From Moraxella sp. (GTDB taxonomy: Bacteria; Pseudomonadota; Gammaproteobacteria; Pseudomonadales; Moraxellaceae), in the NCBI GenBank assembly GCA_030528385.1, contig JAUMYZ010000010.1:24457-88456 (forward strand): a stretch of DNA of 64,000 nt, given 5' to 3'. The notes beneath the pieces were generated by a model, which saw nothing but the letters and a program-made list of their open reading frames with translations, ran no database searches and was not told where the DNA came from. Of this stretch, positions 1 to 8,177 are shown in pieces. A program made the position numbers and the translations under genes. Position 1 is the stretch's first letter, and each line of letters opens with the position of its first letter.

Positions 1-2
1 TG

Positions 3-659
3 CGTACCAAAGAAGAAGCCAACGATTATCGCTACTTCCCCGACCCTGACTTACTCCCTGTGGTGGTGTCTGACGAAACTTTGGCAAAAGTCAAAGCCGA
101 TATGCCAGAGTTGCCAAGTGTTCGTAAAGAACGTTTTGTGCGTGAATTGGGTTTGTCCACTTATGACGCCAACGTGCTAAATGGCAGTCGTGAGCTGTCG
201 GATTATTTTTTGCAAGTGGTTGATATTATTGGAAAAAATCATGCCAAAGTGGCTGCCAACTGGGTCATGGGTGAGCTGTCTGGGGCATTAAACAAAGCCG
301 AGCTGACCATCAATCAATCGCCCATCAGTGCCGAGCGTCTGGCAGGGCTGATTGGTCGTATCAATGACAACACCATCAGCGGTAAAATCGCCAAACAAGT
401 CTTTGCTCTGCTGTGGGACAATCAAGGCAAATCCGCCGATGAGATTATCAGCGAGCATGGACTCAAACAAGAGACCAACACAGGGGCGATAGAAGCCATC
501 ATCAAAGAAGTCTTGGCAAACAATCAAACCATGGTGGATGAATACAAAGGCGGCAAAGAAAAAGCCTTTAATGGACTTGTAGGACAAGTGATGAAAGCGT
601 CTCGTGGCAAGGCGAACCCTGCTCAGGTCAATGAGCTGTTAAAGAAGATGATTGGGTAA
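3..659 (+). CDS. gatB: Aspartyl/glutamyl-tRNA amidotransferase subunit B, 3' part
   Basis: This is the C-terminal part (about 218 residues) of GatB; the gene begins before the window. With GatA and GatC, GatB converts Glu-tRNA(Gln) or Asp-tRNA(Asn) to the amide form in the cytoplasm. The first visible codons encode [17 protein letters not shown], a strongly conserved GatB motif at the end of the catalytic core. It is followed by the helical domain and the YqeY-like tail that contacts tRNA, ending in [16 protein letters not shown]. The reading frame is open from base 3, so an annotation starting at the GTG at 60 would be truncated. A hairpin follows the stop. Confidence 0.95.
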   Translation, partial: RTKEEANDYRYFPDPDLLPVVVSDETLAKVKADMPELPSVRKERFVRELGLSTYDANVLNGSRELSDYFLQVVDIIGKNHAKVAANWVMGELSGALNKAELTINQSPISAERLAGLIGRINDNTISGKIAKQVFALLWDNQGKSADEIISEHGLKQETNTGAIEAIIKEVLANNQTMVDEYKGGKEKAFNGLVGQVMKASRGKANPAQVNELLKKMIG

Positions 660-683
660 TTGTGTTGATTGCCATCGGTTGAT

Positions 684-710
684 AAGCGATGACTTTGGTT
701 GTCGCTTTTT
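684..710 (+). terminator. Probable terminator after gatB
   Basis: AAGCGA and TCGCTT arms with a short internal mismatch are followed by a T run, 25 bases after the gatB stop. This fits a rho-independent terminator. Confidence 0.5.
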
Positions 711-821
711 GCCATCGCGTCATCATTACAATTTTTTAATCTTTTTATACAAAACAGACCATCAAGACCCATTTAACATCAGGCAAAATAAGCATATCCA
801 TAACGTTAAAGGGGAAATACC

Positions 822-1919
822 ATGACACCAAAATTCTTGCTGTTTGCTACAACAATCACGCTGTCCTTGCTCGCAACGTCAGCTCTTGCGGACTCTTATG
901 CTCGCAGAGTTTCCTTAAAGCTGCCCCATCACGACACAAAGCAATGGTACACACTAAAAGACGGCAATGCTTTTTATGAGCCCACACTACAAAAATACGG
1001 CTTGGTTGATGATGATGGTCAGTTACTGCTTAAACCCAGTTATGACGACATCAGCCATCTTGCTTCACTAAATTATTATCAACTTGAAAAAAACCACAAA
1101 TATGGACTGGTCAATGCTCAGGGCAAATTTATTTTCCCCCCTGAATTTGACAACATACATTTTTTTGCAAAAAACAGAATCTTTGTTTTACACAAAGGCA
1201 GCCAATCAGGGTTGGCGGACGAAACAGGTAAATTTATCATTCCCTTGCAATCCACTTATCATTATCCTTCTGAGCTGGACAAACATTTGATTGTTGCCTT
1301 AAAACAAACACCGTCAGGTCGTCAAGCGGGCATTGTCAATGCTTCGGGGCAATTTGTCGTCCCCATCAAATACCAAAGCATCGCCAAAACAAAGCACCAT
1401 CTTATCAGCATCCGCCAAAATAACAAATGGGGGCTGATAGACACCAAAGGCAATATGGTGCTGGCACCACAATATGATGAGATTGATTTTTTGACACACA
1501 ATCCCACCTTATTTAAAGTAAAAACCAAAAACGAATATTTACTCATCAATCAGCAAAATCAAACAATGTTATCGGGCAAGTTTACAAACATTCAAGAAAT
1601 CGCTCCCAATGTATTTTTGGTAAAAGATGGGTTATGGCGTGTCGTCAATCAACAAGGCAAACCTTTAAATAAAAGCCAATTTCATGACATTAAAACAAGC
1701 AATTTTAATGACGACCCCATTGCGGTACAAGTAGACAATAAGTGGGGGTTTATCAACCGTCAAGGCAATATGGTGATTAAGCCCAAATTTAAAGAAGTAA
1801 CCCCATTTCAAAAAGACCATATGGGCGGGTATTATGCCCACGTTCATGAAAGCAACGGCAAATCTTATGACATTGGGATAAATGGTGCGCCTTATACGCC
1901 TTTGATTGTTGTGGAATAA
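822..1919 (+). CDS. Secreted WG-repeat protein
   Basis: This 365-residue protein has a clear signal peptide (lysine near the N-terminus, hydrophobic stretch, cleavage near SALA-DS at about residue 23). The rest consists of about seven WG (KWG) repeats, with units such as KYGLVNAQGKFIFPPEFDNI and KWGLIDTKGNMVLAPQYDEI spaced about 40-50 residues apart. WG repeats form small beta units and are common in secreted or surface proteins of unknown role. A ribosome site AAAGGGG lies just upstream of the ATG. It appears to be monocistronic. The repeat family is clear; the function is not known. Confidence 0.85.
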   Translation: MTPKFLLFATTITLSLLATSALADSYARRVSLKLPHHDTKQWYTLKDGNAFYEPTLQKYGLVDDDGQLLLKPSYDDISHLASLNYYQLEKNHKYGLVNAQGKFIFPPEFDNIHFFAKNRIFVLHKGSQSGLADETGKFIIPLQSTYHYPSELDKHLIVALKQTPSGRQAGIVNASGQFVVPIKYQSIAKTKHHLISIRQNNKWGLIDTKGNMVLAPQYDEIDFLTHNPTLFKVKTKNEYLLINQQNQTMLSGKFTNIQEIAPNVFLVKDGLWRVVNQQGKPLNKSQFHDIKTSNFNDDPIAVQVDNKWGFINRQGNMVIKPKFKEVTPFQKDHMGGYYAHVHESNGKSYDIGINGAPYTPLIVVE

Positions 1920-2185
1920 AACCGCCAATGCAAATCAATCACTTGGCTTATATCAGCATTGGGTCAAGTGATGGGATTTGGTGTCTCAAACTGGCAAGCC
2001 AATTTCAAAGAACACACAAACAACGTCCAACTTGTGCTTATGACCGCCAGCAGTCGGCATTGGGTTTGGACGTTTTGGCTTGTTTGAATTTTGATAAAAA
2101 ATCGGCGCAAGTTGATAAAGGATAAAAATGATTGACACACATTTATCAATCAAACTCATCTTTAATCAGTACAAAAGGAAAGTGC
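1920..2185. other. Spacer without a supported gene
   Basis: Short overlapping open frames are present. One runs from base 1928 for 65 codons, and another frame encodes a Trp-rich end (SSRHWVWTFWLV). Neither has a good ribosome site or a recognisable family. It may be gene debris. Confidence 0.4.
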
Positions 2186-2662
2186 ATGATAACCATCATC
2201 ACACATACACCCATTTGGGTTTGGATTGTGCTTGCCCTGCTTGTTTATTTGGGCATATTACAGAGCAAAACCCGCCCCATTCAAAGGTGGCGTTTGTTTG
2301 TCGTGCCTGTCATATTTTTGCCCCTAAGTCTTATCACGCTGAGCACCAGTGCCAATATCAGCCTAAGTGTCATGACATTGGTGCTGGCAATGGCGGTCAG
2401 TTTTGGTGTGGCAAAATATCATTTTGACAAACACTCCATCATTTATCAAACTAAACAAGGACAATGGCGGCAGCGGGGAAGTTGGTTGCCTTTGATTGTG
2501 TATTTGATGATTTTTATGTGTCGTTACGCTATCTCCGCCAGCCAAGCCATGCGGTTGCCTTATATTGACGGCGATGGCTTTGCTACATTTATGGGTGTGT
2601 CGCTTGGACTGGGCTTAGGCGTGCTGTTTGCTATCGGTATAAATTTTAAGACAAAAAGGTGA
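2186..2662 (+). CDS. Small multi-pass membrane protein (DUF6622-like)
   Basis: A protein of about 158 residues with four or five hydrophobic helices. It begins MITIITHTPIWVWIVLALLVY and ends in FAIGINFKTKR. I chose the ATG at 2186 because AAAGGAA precedes it by six bases; the longer frame from 2132 would add an implausible polar leader. The opening THTPIWVW pattern resembles the DUF6622 family of uncharacterised inner-membrane proteins, but this is from memory and moderate at best. The next gene starts 10 bases after the stop, so the two may be cotranscribed. Function unknown. Confidence 0.7.
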   Translation: MITIITHTPIWVWIVLALLVYLGILQSKTRPIQRWRLFVVPVIFLPLSLITLSTSANISLSVMTLVLAMAVSFGVAKYHFDKHSIIYQTKQGQWRQRGSWLPLIVYLMIFMCRYAISASQAMRLPYIDGDGFATFMGVSLGLGLGVLFAIGINFKTKR

Positions 2663-2671
2663 GATAAAGTT

Positions 2672-3190
2672 GTGCTCCACACCCCAAGATTGCACCTTAG
2701 AAACTGGCAAGATACCGACAAACCTTTGTTTGCCCAAATCAATGGCGACCCTGATGTCATGCGTTATTTTCCCAAGCCCTTAACGCCAGAGCAAAGCAAT
2801 GCGATGGCAGACAAATGCCAACAATTTATCTATGATAACGGCTACGGTTTTTGGGCAGTAGAACACAAAGATGACAAACGATTTATTGGCATGATTGGAC
2901 TGCACTCGCCCCAGCACGATTTGCCATTTTCGCCGTGTATTGAAATCGGCTGGCGACTGGATAAAGCCTATTGGGGGCAAAGTTTGGCGACAGAAGGAGC
3001 AAAAGCGTGTTTGGATTTTGTCTTTGAGACGCTCAACCTTCATCAAGTTGTTTCGTTTACCACCAAAATCAATCTGCCTTCACAACGTGTCATGCAAAAA
3101 TTGGGCATGCGTTTTATGTATGAATTTGACCACCCTGCGGTTAAACACTCGCCCTTGACACGTCATGTCTTATATGTGGTTGATAAATAA
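2672..3190 (+). CDS. GNAT N-acetyltransferase, RimJ/RimL type
   Basis: A 172-residue GNAT-fold acetyltransferase that would use acetyl-CoA. The layout matches the RimJ/RimL group (Acetyltransf_3): TPRLHLRNWQDTDKPLFAQI at the start, an EIGWRLDKAYWGQSLATEG segment that forms the acetyl-CoA binding loop, and NLPSQRVMQKLGMRF near the end. The substrate cannot be told from sequence; it may be a protein N-terminus or a small amine. The start is a GTG ten bases after the previous stop. Confidence 0.88.
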   Translation: MLHTPRLHLRNWQDTDKPLFAQINGDPDVMRYFPKPLTPEQSNAMADKCQQFIYDNGYGFWAVEHKDDKRFIGMIGLHSPQHDLPFSPCIEIGWRLDKAYWGQSLATEGAKACLDFVFETLNLHQVVSFTTKINLPSQRVMQKLGMRFMYEFDHPAVKHSPLTRHVLYVVDK

Positions 3191-3229
3191 TCTATACGCC
3201 ATCAAGCCACATGATATTTACTTTAACCC

Positions 3230-3257
3230 TTGCAATCCACAAAATCTGTGCTATAAT
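3230..3257 (+). promoter_or_regulatory. Promoter of tRNA-Pro
   Basis: TTGCAA at 3230-3235 and a perfect TATAAT at 3252-3257, separated by 16 bases. The tRNA begins 12 bases after the -10 box. Confidence 0.75.
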
Positions 3258-3268
3258 GTCTGCCTATT

Positions 3269-3345
3269 CGGGGTGTAGCGCAGCTTGGTAGCGCACTTGC
3301 ATGGGGTGCAAGGGGTCGCGAGTTCGAATCCCGCCACTCCGACCA
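3269..3345 (+). tRNA. tRNA-Pro(GGG)
   Basis: A 77-base cloverleaf with encoded CCA. The acceptor arms CGGGGTG and CACTCCG pair with one G-T wobble. The anticodon stem CTTGC/GCAAG encloses the loop ATGGGGT, giving anticodon GGG (proline CCC codons). The T loop is GTTCGAATC. A terminator follows, and a decayed integrase lies about 150 bases downstream, the usual setting for a tRNA used as an attachment site. Confidence 0.97.
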
Positions 3346-3355
3346 AACAACAATC

Positions 3356-3392
3356 CAAAACGGTTCATAGCAATCTATGAGCCGTTTTGTTT
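3356..3392 (+). terminator. Terminator after tRNA-Pro
   Basis: CAAAACGGTTCATA pairs with TATGAGCCGTTTTG (one wobble) around a six-base loop, followed by TTTTA. Confidence 0.75.
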
Positions 3393-3454
3393 TATGAGCT
3401 TTAAACGTTTTTAGCGTCTGTGGTGGTCTGTCATTATTCATTGTAATCCATGAA

Positions 3455-3496
3455 TTTTCGGGGTATATTTGGCAGTTCACTTGCAAAATATACCCC
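3455..3496 (+). repeat. Inverted repeat and att-like repeat before the integrase remnant
   Basis: GGGGTATATTT at 3460-3470 and its exact complement AAATATACCCC at 3486-3496 form an 11-base inverted repeat directly before the integrase start. The stretch 3455-3472 recurs at 5370-5387 with two mismatches, on the far side of the Fic gene. It may be an integrase binding site or one end of the old element. Confidence 0.5.
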
Positions 3497-3498
3497 CT

Positions 3499-3753
3499 AT
3501 AAAGCTCACAGACACCGCCATTAGACGCTTACAGCCCATCCCAAATGCACCCCAAAAAACCTTAAATATTCAGATGATAACGGCTTGGAATGATGGGTAA
3601 TAAACCCCAAAGAGATTGCAAACAATCCAAACAACAGCAGAGCGACAACCGTTTTGATGTGTTCGCCCAAAAATGGCTGGCACTTTCAAAAGAGACAAAG
3701 GGGCGTATGATAACCATATTTACCCCATCATCAGCAATCAAGACATTTATGCT
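3499..3753 (+). pseudogene. Decayed P4-type tyrosine integrase (N-terminal part)
   Basis: No intact frame remains, but pieces in successive frames spell the start of a DUF4102/P4-family integrase. KLTDTAIRRLQPIPNAP appears from 3502, where the start codon position holds ATA. NLKYSDDNGL follows from 3558, then a stop at 3591. FDVFAQKWLALSKETKG appears from 3653, and YDNHIYPIISNQDIYAL from 3706 in a further frame. These match the arm-binding domain and the start of the core-binding domain. The catalytic domain is absent. Its position next to tRNA-Pro suggests a former integrative element. Confidence 0.75.
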
Positions 3754-3834
3754 TTAATATTAGCAACTAGAAACACCAAAGATTTTATCGCCATTGATGG
3801 GTTGATGGTATTTAATCCATTTTTGAATAATTGA
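3754..3834 (+). pseudogene. C-terminal tail of a VapC-like PIN toxin
   Basis: The last integrase remnant frame continues without a break into ILATRNTKDFIAIDGLMVFNPF and stops at 3832. The ATRNTKDF...NPF pattern is the usual C-terminus of VapC-type PIN-domain RNases, where the Asn/Asp lies in the active site. Only about 25 residues remain; the rest of the toxin and any antitoxin are missing. A deletion probably joined the two remnants. Confidence 0.6.
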
Positions 3835-4085
3835 CCTTTTATCTTCCATCACCATGAACAGCAAAATCAAACAAACATTTAGCCCCAACCGCCAAAATGT
3901 ATCAGTTACTATCAAAATGTTCCAAGATGTCATAGACAGCTTAAAGCAGATAGTACCACTTAGGGCTTTTTTCATGTTTACATTTTGCTGATTTTTAAAC
4001 ATAACAGGGCTATCATGTTTACGCCATAAACATATCCATGCTATCATGTTTAGGTTTTACTTATTTTTAAACATGAGAACAGCCC
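3835..4085 (+). promoter_or_regulatory. Upstream region of the Fic gene with repeated operator-like sites
   Basis: Six copies of the half-site CATGTTTA or its complement TAAACAT lie between 3973 and 4074. Two 30-base imperfect direct repeats (3973-4002 and 4045-4074, four mismatches) each carry an outward pair. Between them is a perfect inverted repeat with a five-base centre (4015-4033). This arrangement fits a repressor or autoregulatory operator. The half before 3973 holds nothing I recognise. Confidence 0.5.
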
Positions 4086-5171
4086 ATGACATGGCAAGCC
4101 AACCAACCCTATAATGATTTACCCCCATTACCACCCAGCCAAGATGTAGAAACCAAAGCCATTTTAAAGCTATGTGTAGAAGCACGAGCCAGCCTAGCAG
4201 AGCTTAGACAAGCAGGTGAGTTAATCCCTAACCAAGCCATGCTCATAAATATTATCCCCCTACTAGAAGCCCAAGGCAGTAGTGAGATAGAAAATATCGT
4301 TACCACCACCGATAAACTGTTTCAATACGCCTATGATGACAGCCACAGCGACCATGCCACCAAAGAAGCCCTAAGATACCGCACCGCCCTTTATCAAGGC
4401 ATACAGGCGATTAAGACACGCCCCCTAACTGCCAACACCGCCTTAGATGTCTGCCAAACCATCAAAGGTGTTACATTGGGGGTGCGTACTGGCAATGTGG
4501 AGCTACAAAACCATCTAGGACAAACGACCTACACCCCACCCAATGACACCGCCACCATTCACGCTCTACTTGCCAATTGGGAGCAGTTTTTACACGCTGA
4601 TGATGACTTAGACCCTTTGGTTAAAATGGCGATTGCCCATTATCAGTTTGAAGCCATACACCCCTATTTTGATGGCAATGGACGAACTGGCAGAGTGATA
4701 AACATTTTGTATCTGATTGATAAAGGCTTGCTAGATTTGCCCATTTTGTATCTAAGCCGTTATATTATCCAAAACAAGGCAGGCTATTATCAGGGCTTAA
4801 TGGGTGTAACAGAGCGGTCAGATTGGCATACTTGGCTTAGCTATATGCTGATGGCAATCAAAGACACCAGCGAATGGACAACCGCCAAAATACTGGCCAT
4901 CAAAGAGCTACACCAACACACCGCCCATTTCATCAAAGACAAAGCAGGGCAGATTTATAGCCATGAGCTGGTGGATTTAATCTTTGAACAACCTTATTGC
5001 CGTATTGGCAATGTGGTAGATAAGGGCATCGCCAAACGCCAAACTGCCAGTAACTACCTATCCAAACTGGTTGATATTGGCATATTGCAAGAAGTCAGAG
5101 CAGGCAAAGAGAAGTTATTTATCAATCCTGCCTTGATGAACCTGCTACAAAGTCATGATAACACTTGGTAA
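4086..5171 (+). CDS. Fic-domain protein (class II, probable AMP transferase)
   Basis: A 361-residue Fic protein. The motif [12 protein letters not shown] at residues 192-203 matches the active site HxFx(D/E)GNGRxxR, with catalytic His192. Such enzymes usually transfer AMP from ATP to a protein hydroxyl. Residues 65-70 (SSEIEN) fit the inhibitory helix motif (S/T)xxxE(G/N) placed before the Fic core, which marks class II, self-inhibited proteins. A winged-helix-like C-terminal region (about 285-350) may bind DNA. No separate antitoxin gene is seen, as expected for class II. It sits in a decayed tRNA-Pro element. The target protein is unknown. Confidence 0.9.
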   Translation: MTWQANQPYNDLPPLPPSQDVETKAILKLCVEARASLAELRQAGELIPNQAMLINIIPLLEAQGSSEIENIVTTTDKLFQYAYDDSHSDHATKEALRYRTALYQGIQAIKTRPLTANTALDVCQTIKGVTLGVRTGNVELQNHLGQTTYTPPNDTATIHALLANWEQFLHADDDLDPLVKMAIAHYQFEAIHPYFDGNGRTGRVINILYLIDKGLLDLPILYLSRYIIQNKAGYYQGLMGVTERSDWHTWLSYMLMAIKDTSEWTTAKILAIKELHQHTAHFIKDKAGQIYSHELVDLIFEQPYCRIGNVVDKGIAKRQTASNYLSKLVDIGILQEVRAGKEKLFINPALMNLLQSHDNTW

Positions 5172-5580
5172 AAAGGCATTAAAATGCCAAATTGATGTGA
5201 TAAAATGCCCCGCATACGTGCTACTTTTACTCAAAATTGAGTAGCACAACAAGATTACGGCAAGTTTTTTGGCAACCGTCCCAAATGACCAAAAAAATAA
5301 GGGTGAGATTTTCCCAGATTTACCCCATAAAAAGAGCAGAATATTAGGTTAAATTTTAGACACTTTGTATTTTTGGGGCATATTTGGAGATATAAAATTT
5401 ATTAAATAAAAATTCACCTAATAAAATCAATTATTTATCTTATATGTTTGTAGTTCGCCATGTAAAATTTTAAGAACCACATTTTTTGCAAAAAATACTT
5501 AGGCACTTTGAAAAAATGACTACCAAAATTGGGGATAAAATTTTTATATTGTTATTTTTCAATTACTTAATATCAAAAAA
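5172..5580. other. AT-rich gene-free stretch
   Basis: No supported gene. A hairpin-like sequence (GTGCTAC with GTAGCAC, inner arms ACTCA/TGAGT) lies at 5218-5247 and may end Fic transcription. A copy of the 18-base repeat seen before the integrase remnant lies at 5370-5387 and may mark the other end of the element. The rest is AT-rich. Confidence 0.5.
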
Positions 5581-5581
5581 G

Positions 5582-5984
5582 GCGGCAAGCCGATAAGCCG
5601 GGTTCTGTCTTGGACAATCATTCATCTAGGCGTGCCATCACTGACACGCTCAAGCAACCTACCCGTGTCCTGAGCGGGCAACCCATTGGACACCTATTTG
5701 GTCTTGCTACACGTGGAGTTTACCTTGCCATGCACTGTTACCAGCCATGCGGTGGGCTCTTACCCCACCCTTTCACCCTTACCCAACTACTCAATCTAAA
5801 CATCTGTTTCTACGGATAAAAACAAATAATTAGACTGAGTAGTCGGGCGGTCTGCTCTCTGTTGCACTTGTCGTCAGATTGCTCTGCCCAGCCGTTAGCT
5901 GGCACGTCGCCCTATGTAGCCCGGACTTTCCTCCCTCCGACCACCTTAAATCAAGCGGTCGGACAGCGATTGTCTGGCTTGCCA
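5582..5984 (-). ncRNA. rnpB: RNase P RNA (M1 RNA), type A
   Basis: The catalytic RNA of RNase P, which trims the 5' end of tRNA precursors together with RnpA (encoded here at 43839). On the minus strand the molecule begins near GGCAAGCCAGACAATCGC and ends near GAACCCGGCTTATCGGCTTGCC; the two ends pair as helix P1. The conserved GAGGAAAGTCCGGGCTACA block lies near the 5' end and CCCGCTCAGGACACGGGT-like core sequences toward the 3' half. A T run follows the 3' end. Exact ends are estimated from P1 pairing. Confidence 0.95.
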
Positions 5985-5990
5985 AAAAGC

Positions 5991-6019
5991 ATTATATAAC
6001 AAAAGCCAACCAACCACAA
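5991..6019 (-). promoter_or_regulatory. Promoter of rnpB
   Basis: On the minus strand TTGTGG (6014-6019) and TATAAT (5991-5996) are 17 bases apart, with rnpB beginning about 7 bases downstream. Confidence 0.65.
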
Positions 6020-6027
6020 TCATTGTT

Positions 6028-6438
6028 TCAATCCTTATCTGCGCGTTTTTGCAATAAAGCAATCATCGCCTTTAAGGTATCAATTTCACTGGCTTGTTGG
6101 GAAATAAGTTTTTCATAATTATCATTGATGAGCTTTAGTTTTTCATTTTCTATCAACAATTCATGATTGTTATTGCCGCCATAATAATTGGCATTATTGT
6201 TGTTACCATTTTCATTGATTAACAAAAACAATCCTTTGTCTGACACACTTAATAATTCCACGATGTCTATATTAAAAATGGTGGCAATTTTATCCAATTT
6301 TTCTAAATTGAGTTTGGTCTCTCCGCGCTCCATACGCGCATAGGCATTGGTAGAGATGTCCATTTTTTCTGCCATGTCTTCTTGCGACCATTGGTTAATC
6401 TCTCGCAATACACGGATTTTTTCTACCACTTCCATCAA
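6028..6438 (-). CDS. XRE-family transcriptional regulator with Asn-rich linker
   Basis: A 136-residue protein. Residues 5-60 form a Cro/CI-type helix-turn-helix (IRVLREINQWSQEDMAEKM followed by STNAYARMERGETKLNLEKLDKIA). Residues about 76-92 are an asparagine-rich linker (NENGNNNNANYYGGNNN), and the C-terminal 40 residues are a heptad-like helix likely to form a coiled coil. The regulator probably dimerises through this tail. Two adjacent ATG codons (6438 and 6435) could serve as start. Its stop lies about 45 bases from rnpB. The AT-rich upstream spacer probably carries its own operator. Target genes unknown. Confidence 0.85.
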   Translation of the reverse strand: MMEVVEKIRVLREINQWSQEDMAEKMDISTNAYARMERGETKLNLEKLDKIATIFNIDIVELLSVSDKGLFLLINENGNNNNANYYGGNNNHELLIENEKLKLINDNYEKLISQQASEIDTLKAMIALLQKRADKD

Positions 6439-6571
6439 TCAACCTATTTTGTTTATAAAACAACCATAAATCTGTCAGAAACCGCCAATTTAGTATATGG
6501 ACTGTTTGTCCAAAAGTAAAGTACAATTTAAAGTTTAAAATAATATTTTAAAAACTCTGAAGAGAAGAATA

Positions 6572-6988
6572 ATGAATACAATGATGGAGATATTGTATAT
6601 TTTTATTGGACTTGTTACAAATTTTATCATATTGGGGGCAGTTTTGTCTCTAATCAAACCGCGCATGAGACGGCGATACTATGCACTGCTGATGACGTTT
6701 CTTTTACCCATATTTGCCTTGCTGTGTGTGCTTATCTTAGAAATTCGCGCAGGAATAAGGACTGCCGCGCTGATGACGGCTGCGCTTGATGTATGGCTAA
6801 TCGTACTTGGCATTAGCGTATCACGCCTACACGACACCAACAGCAGTGGCTGGCTCAGTCTTTTATTGTTTGTTCCCGTCATCAACCTTATGTTAATCTT
6901 TGCTTTGATGGTTGCCAGTGGTACCGCAAGCAACAACCGCTTTGGCAACAACCCAAAACTCAAAGCACTGACCTACCACCCAATATAA
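6572..6988 (+). CDS. DUF805 family membrane protein
   Basis: A 138-residue inner-membrane protein with four hydrophobic helices. The motif SRLHDTNSSGW (residues about 87-97) followed by a final helix and NRFGNNP near the C-terminus is diagnostic of DUF805 (usually RRLHDxxxSGW and NxYGxxP). The N-terminus is atypical, beginning with a long hydrophobic stretch rather than the usual soluble lead. AAGAGAAGAA precedes the ATG. It reads toward the ter cluster, which is transcribed the other way. Function of the family is unknown. Confidence 0.85.
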   Translation: MNTMMEILYIFIGLVTNFIILGAVLSLIKPRMRRRYYALLMTFLLPIFALLCVLILEIRAGIRTAALMTAALDVWLIVLGISVSRLHDTNSSGWLSLLLFVPVINLMLIFALMVASGTASNNRFGNNPKLKALTYHPI

Positions 6989-7003
6989 ACAAGCAAAGTC
7001 AGT

Positions 7004-8128
7004 TTATGCCCGACACCCCACCAACCACAGTGCTTCTTTGTGGCACTTAATCAGTTGTGGGGCAGCAAGCGTTTCATGAGCGCTGGTCAAGTTGCCAATA
7101 CCTGCGCTGGTGAGCATGGCAGAGAGCAGCTGGTACTTGACGGCGTAGTTCATGTTTTGGGCGTTGCTTAGACTTGATGTAACCATGCCTACCACCTGAC
7201 CTGTGGGCAAAAGCAGCGGACTGCCGCTAGAGCCTGGTTGAATGGGCGCGGTAAACTGCAAAAAGCGAATGTCATCGTGCAACCCCACCAAAGCAGCAAC
7301 ATTGCCTGTGGTTACTTGCAACTGACTGGTCAGTCCCGACAAAGGAAAACCCATCGCCACAATCTGCTCACCAAGCAGCTCAAGCTGACCAGCCCCCAGC
7401 GATACCACAGATGGCAACGGCTCATCCACCCTAATAATCGCTGTGTCGCTTCCTTCATCACCCATCACCACACGGGCTTGTTGGTCGCTTTTACCTTGCT
7501 GGCGAATACCAATCACACTCGCCCCATCAATGACGTGATGGCAAGTCAAAAGATGATGACTGTCCACAGCAAATGCCGTTCCTGTCCAAGTGTCGCCCGC
7601 CTGCACTCTGGGTGGCTGTTGAAGCGATGGTTGATTGGGAAAGTTTTCGTTTAAACCGATATGCAGATGGCTGCCAAAGGCTTTTAGCGACTGGGCAGAG
7701 TGCTCCGCCAATGCGCGGCATTTGTATTGTCCATTGCGCTGATAAATCTCCAACACCACGCTGGTTTTGATATGGCGTTCATTGACCGCGACCACATAAT
7801 CAATTTGCCCATTAACGCACAAAGCAAAGCCACCAAGCTCAGTGGCGGCGATTGCCAAATTGGGGTCATAATAGACATACGCCACCAGTTGCAAGCGCTG
7901 CACAGCATATTCACCAAAGGCTTTGGACAAGTCCAGTGTCCATGTGTCGCTGGCAAAACTTGCCCAGTCCTTCGTCTCGTGCAAATAAGCAGGGCTAATC
8001 TTAGCGCGGCGATTTTCGTCCAAAGCAAGCCACATCATGCCCACACTTTGCAGCGCCAAGCCACCAACCCTTATATGCACCACATCGCCATCAATGACGG
8101 TATTTGCCCCCAACACCAGTGTTGTCAT
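7004..8128 (-). CDS. TerD-like domain fused to a trypsin-like serine protease
   Basis: A 374-residue protein with two parts. Residues 1-160 resemble a degenerate TerD fold: the C-terminal strand pattern VVLEIYQRNGQYKCRALAE matches the [20 protein letters not shown] region of the TerD proteins in the same cluster, but the calcium-binding Asp motifs are missing. Residues 175-345 are a chymotrypsin-fold protease with His198 (TCHHVI), Asp228 (SDTAII) and Ser301 (GSSGSP). No signal peptide is seen, so it is probably cytoplasmic. It is last in the ter cluster on the minus strand, beyond a terminator-like hairpin. The substrate is unknown. Confidence 0.85.
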   Translation of the reverse strand: MTTLVLGANTVIDGDVVHIRVGGLALQSVGMMWLALDENRRAKISPAYLHETKDWASFASDTWTLDLSKAFGEYAVQRLQLVAYVYYDPNLAIAATELGGFALCVNGQIDYVVAVNERHIKTSVVLEIYQRNGQYKCRALAEHSAQSLKAFGSHLHIGLNENFPNQPSLQQPPRVQAGDTWTGTAFAVDSHHLLTCHHVIDGASVIGIRQQGKSDQQARVVMGDEGSDTAIIRVDEPLPSVVSLGAGQLELLGEQIVAMGFPLSGLTSQLQVTTGNVAALVGLHDDIRFLQFTAPIQPGSSGSPLLLPTGQVVGMVTSSLSNAQNMNYAVKYQLLSAMLTSAGIGNLTSAHETLAAPQLIKCHKEALWLVGCRA

Positions 8129-8177
8129 TTTTATTTTCCAAAATCAAGTCAGTCCATTACAGCATTTTTATCCGCAA

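Noticed and set aside
1928..2125. 65-codon open frame
   Set aside because: No ribosome site, no family pattern, and overlaps other short frames.
3760..4047. 95-codon minus-strand frame across the Fic upstream region
   Set aside because: It runs through the repeats and the VapC remnant, with no recognisable protein.
5218..5247. CRISPR-like or terminator repeat after the Fic gene
   Set aside because: Only one copy, no spacer pattern, and no T run; kept as a hairpin remark only.
7238..7654. Plus-strand frame opposite the protease gene
   Set aside because: Shadow of the real minus-strand gene; no family features.
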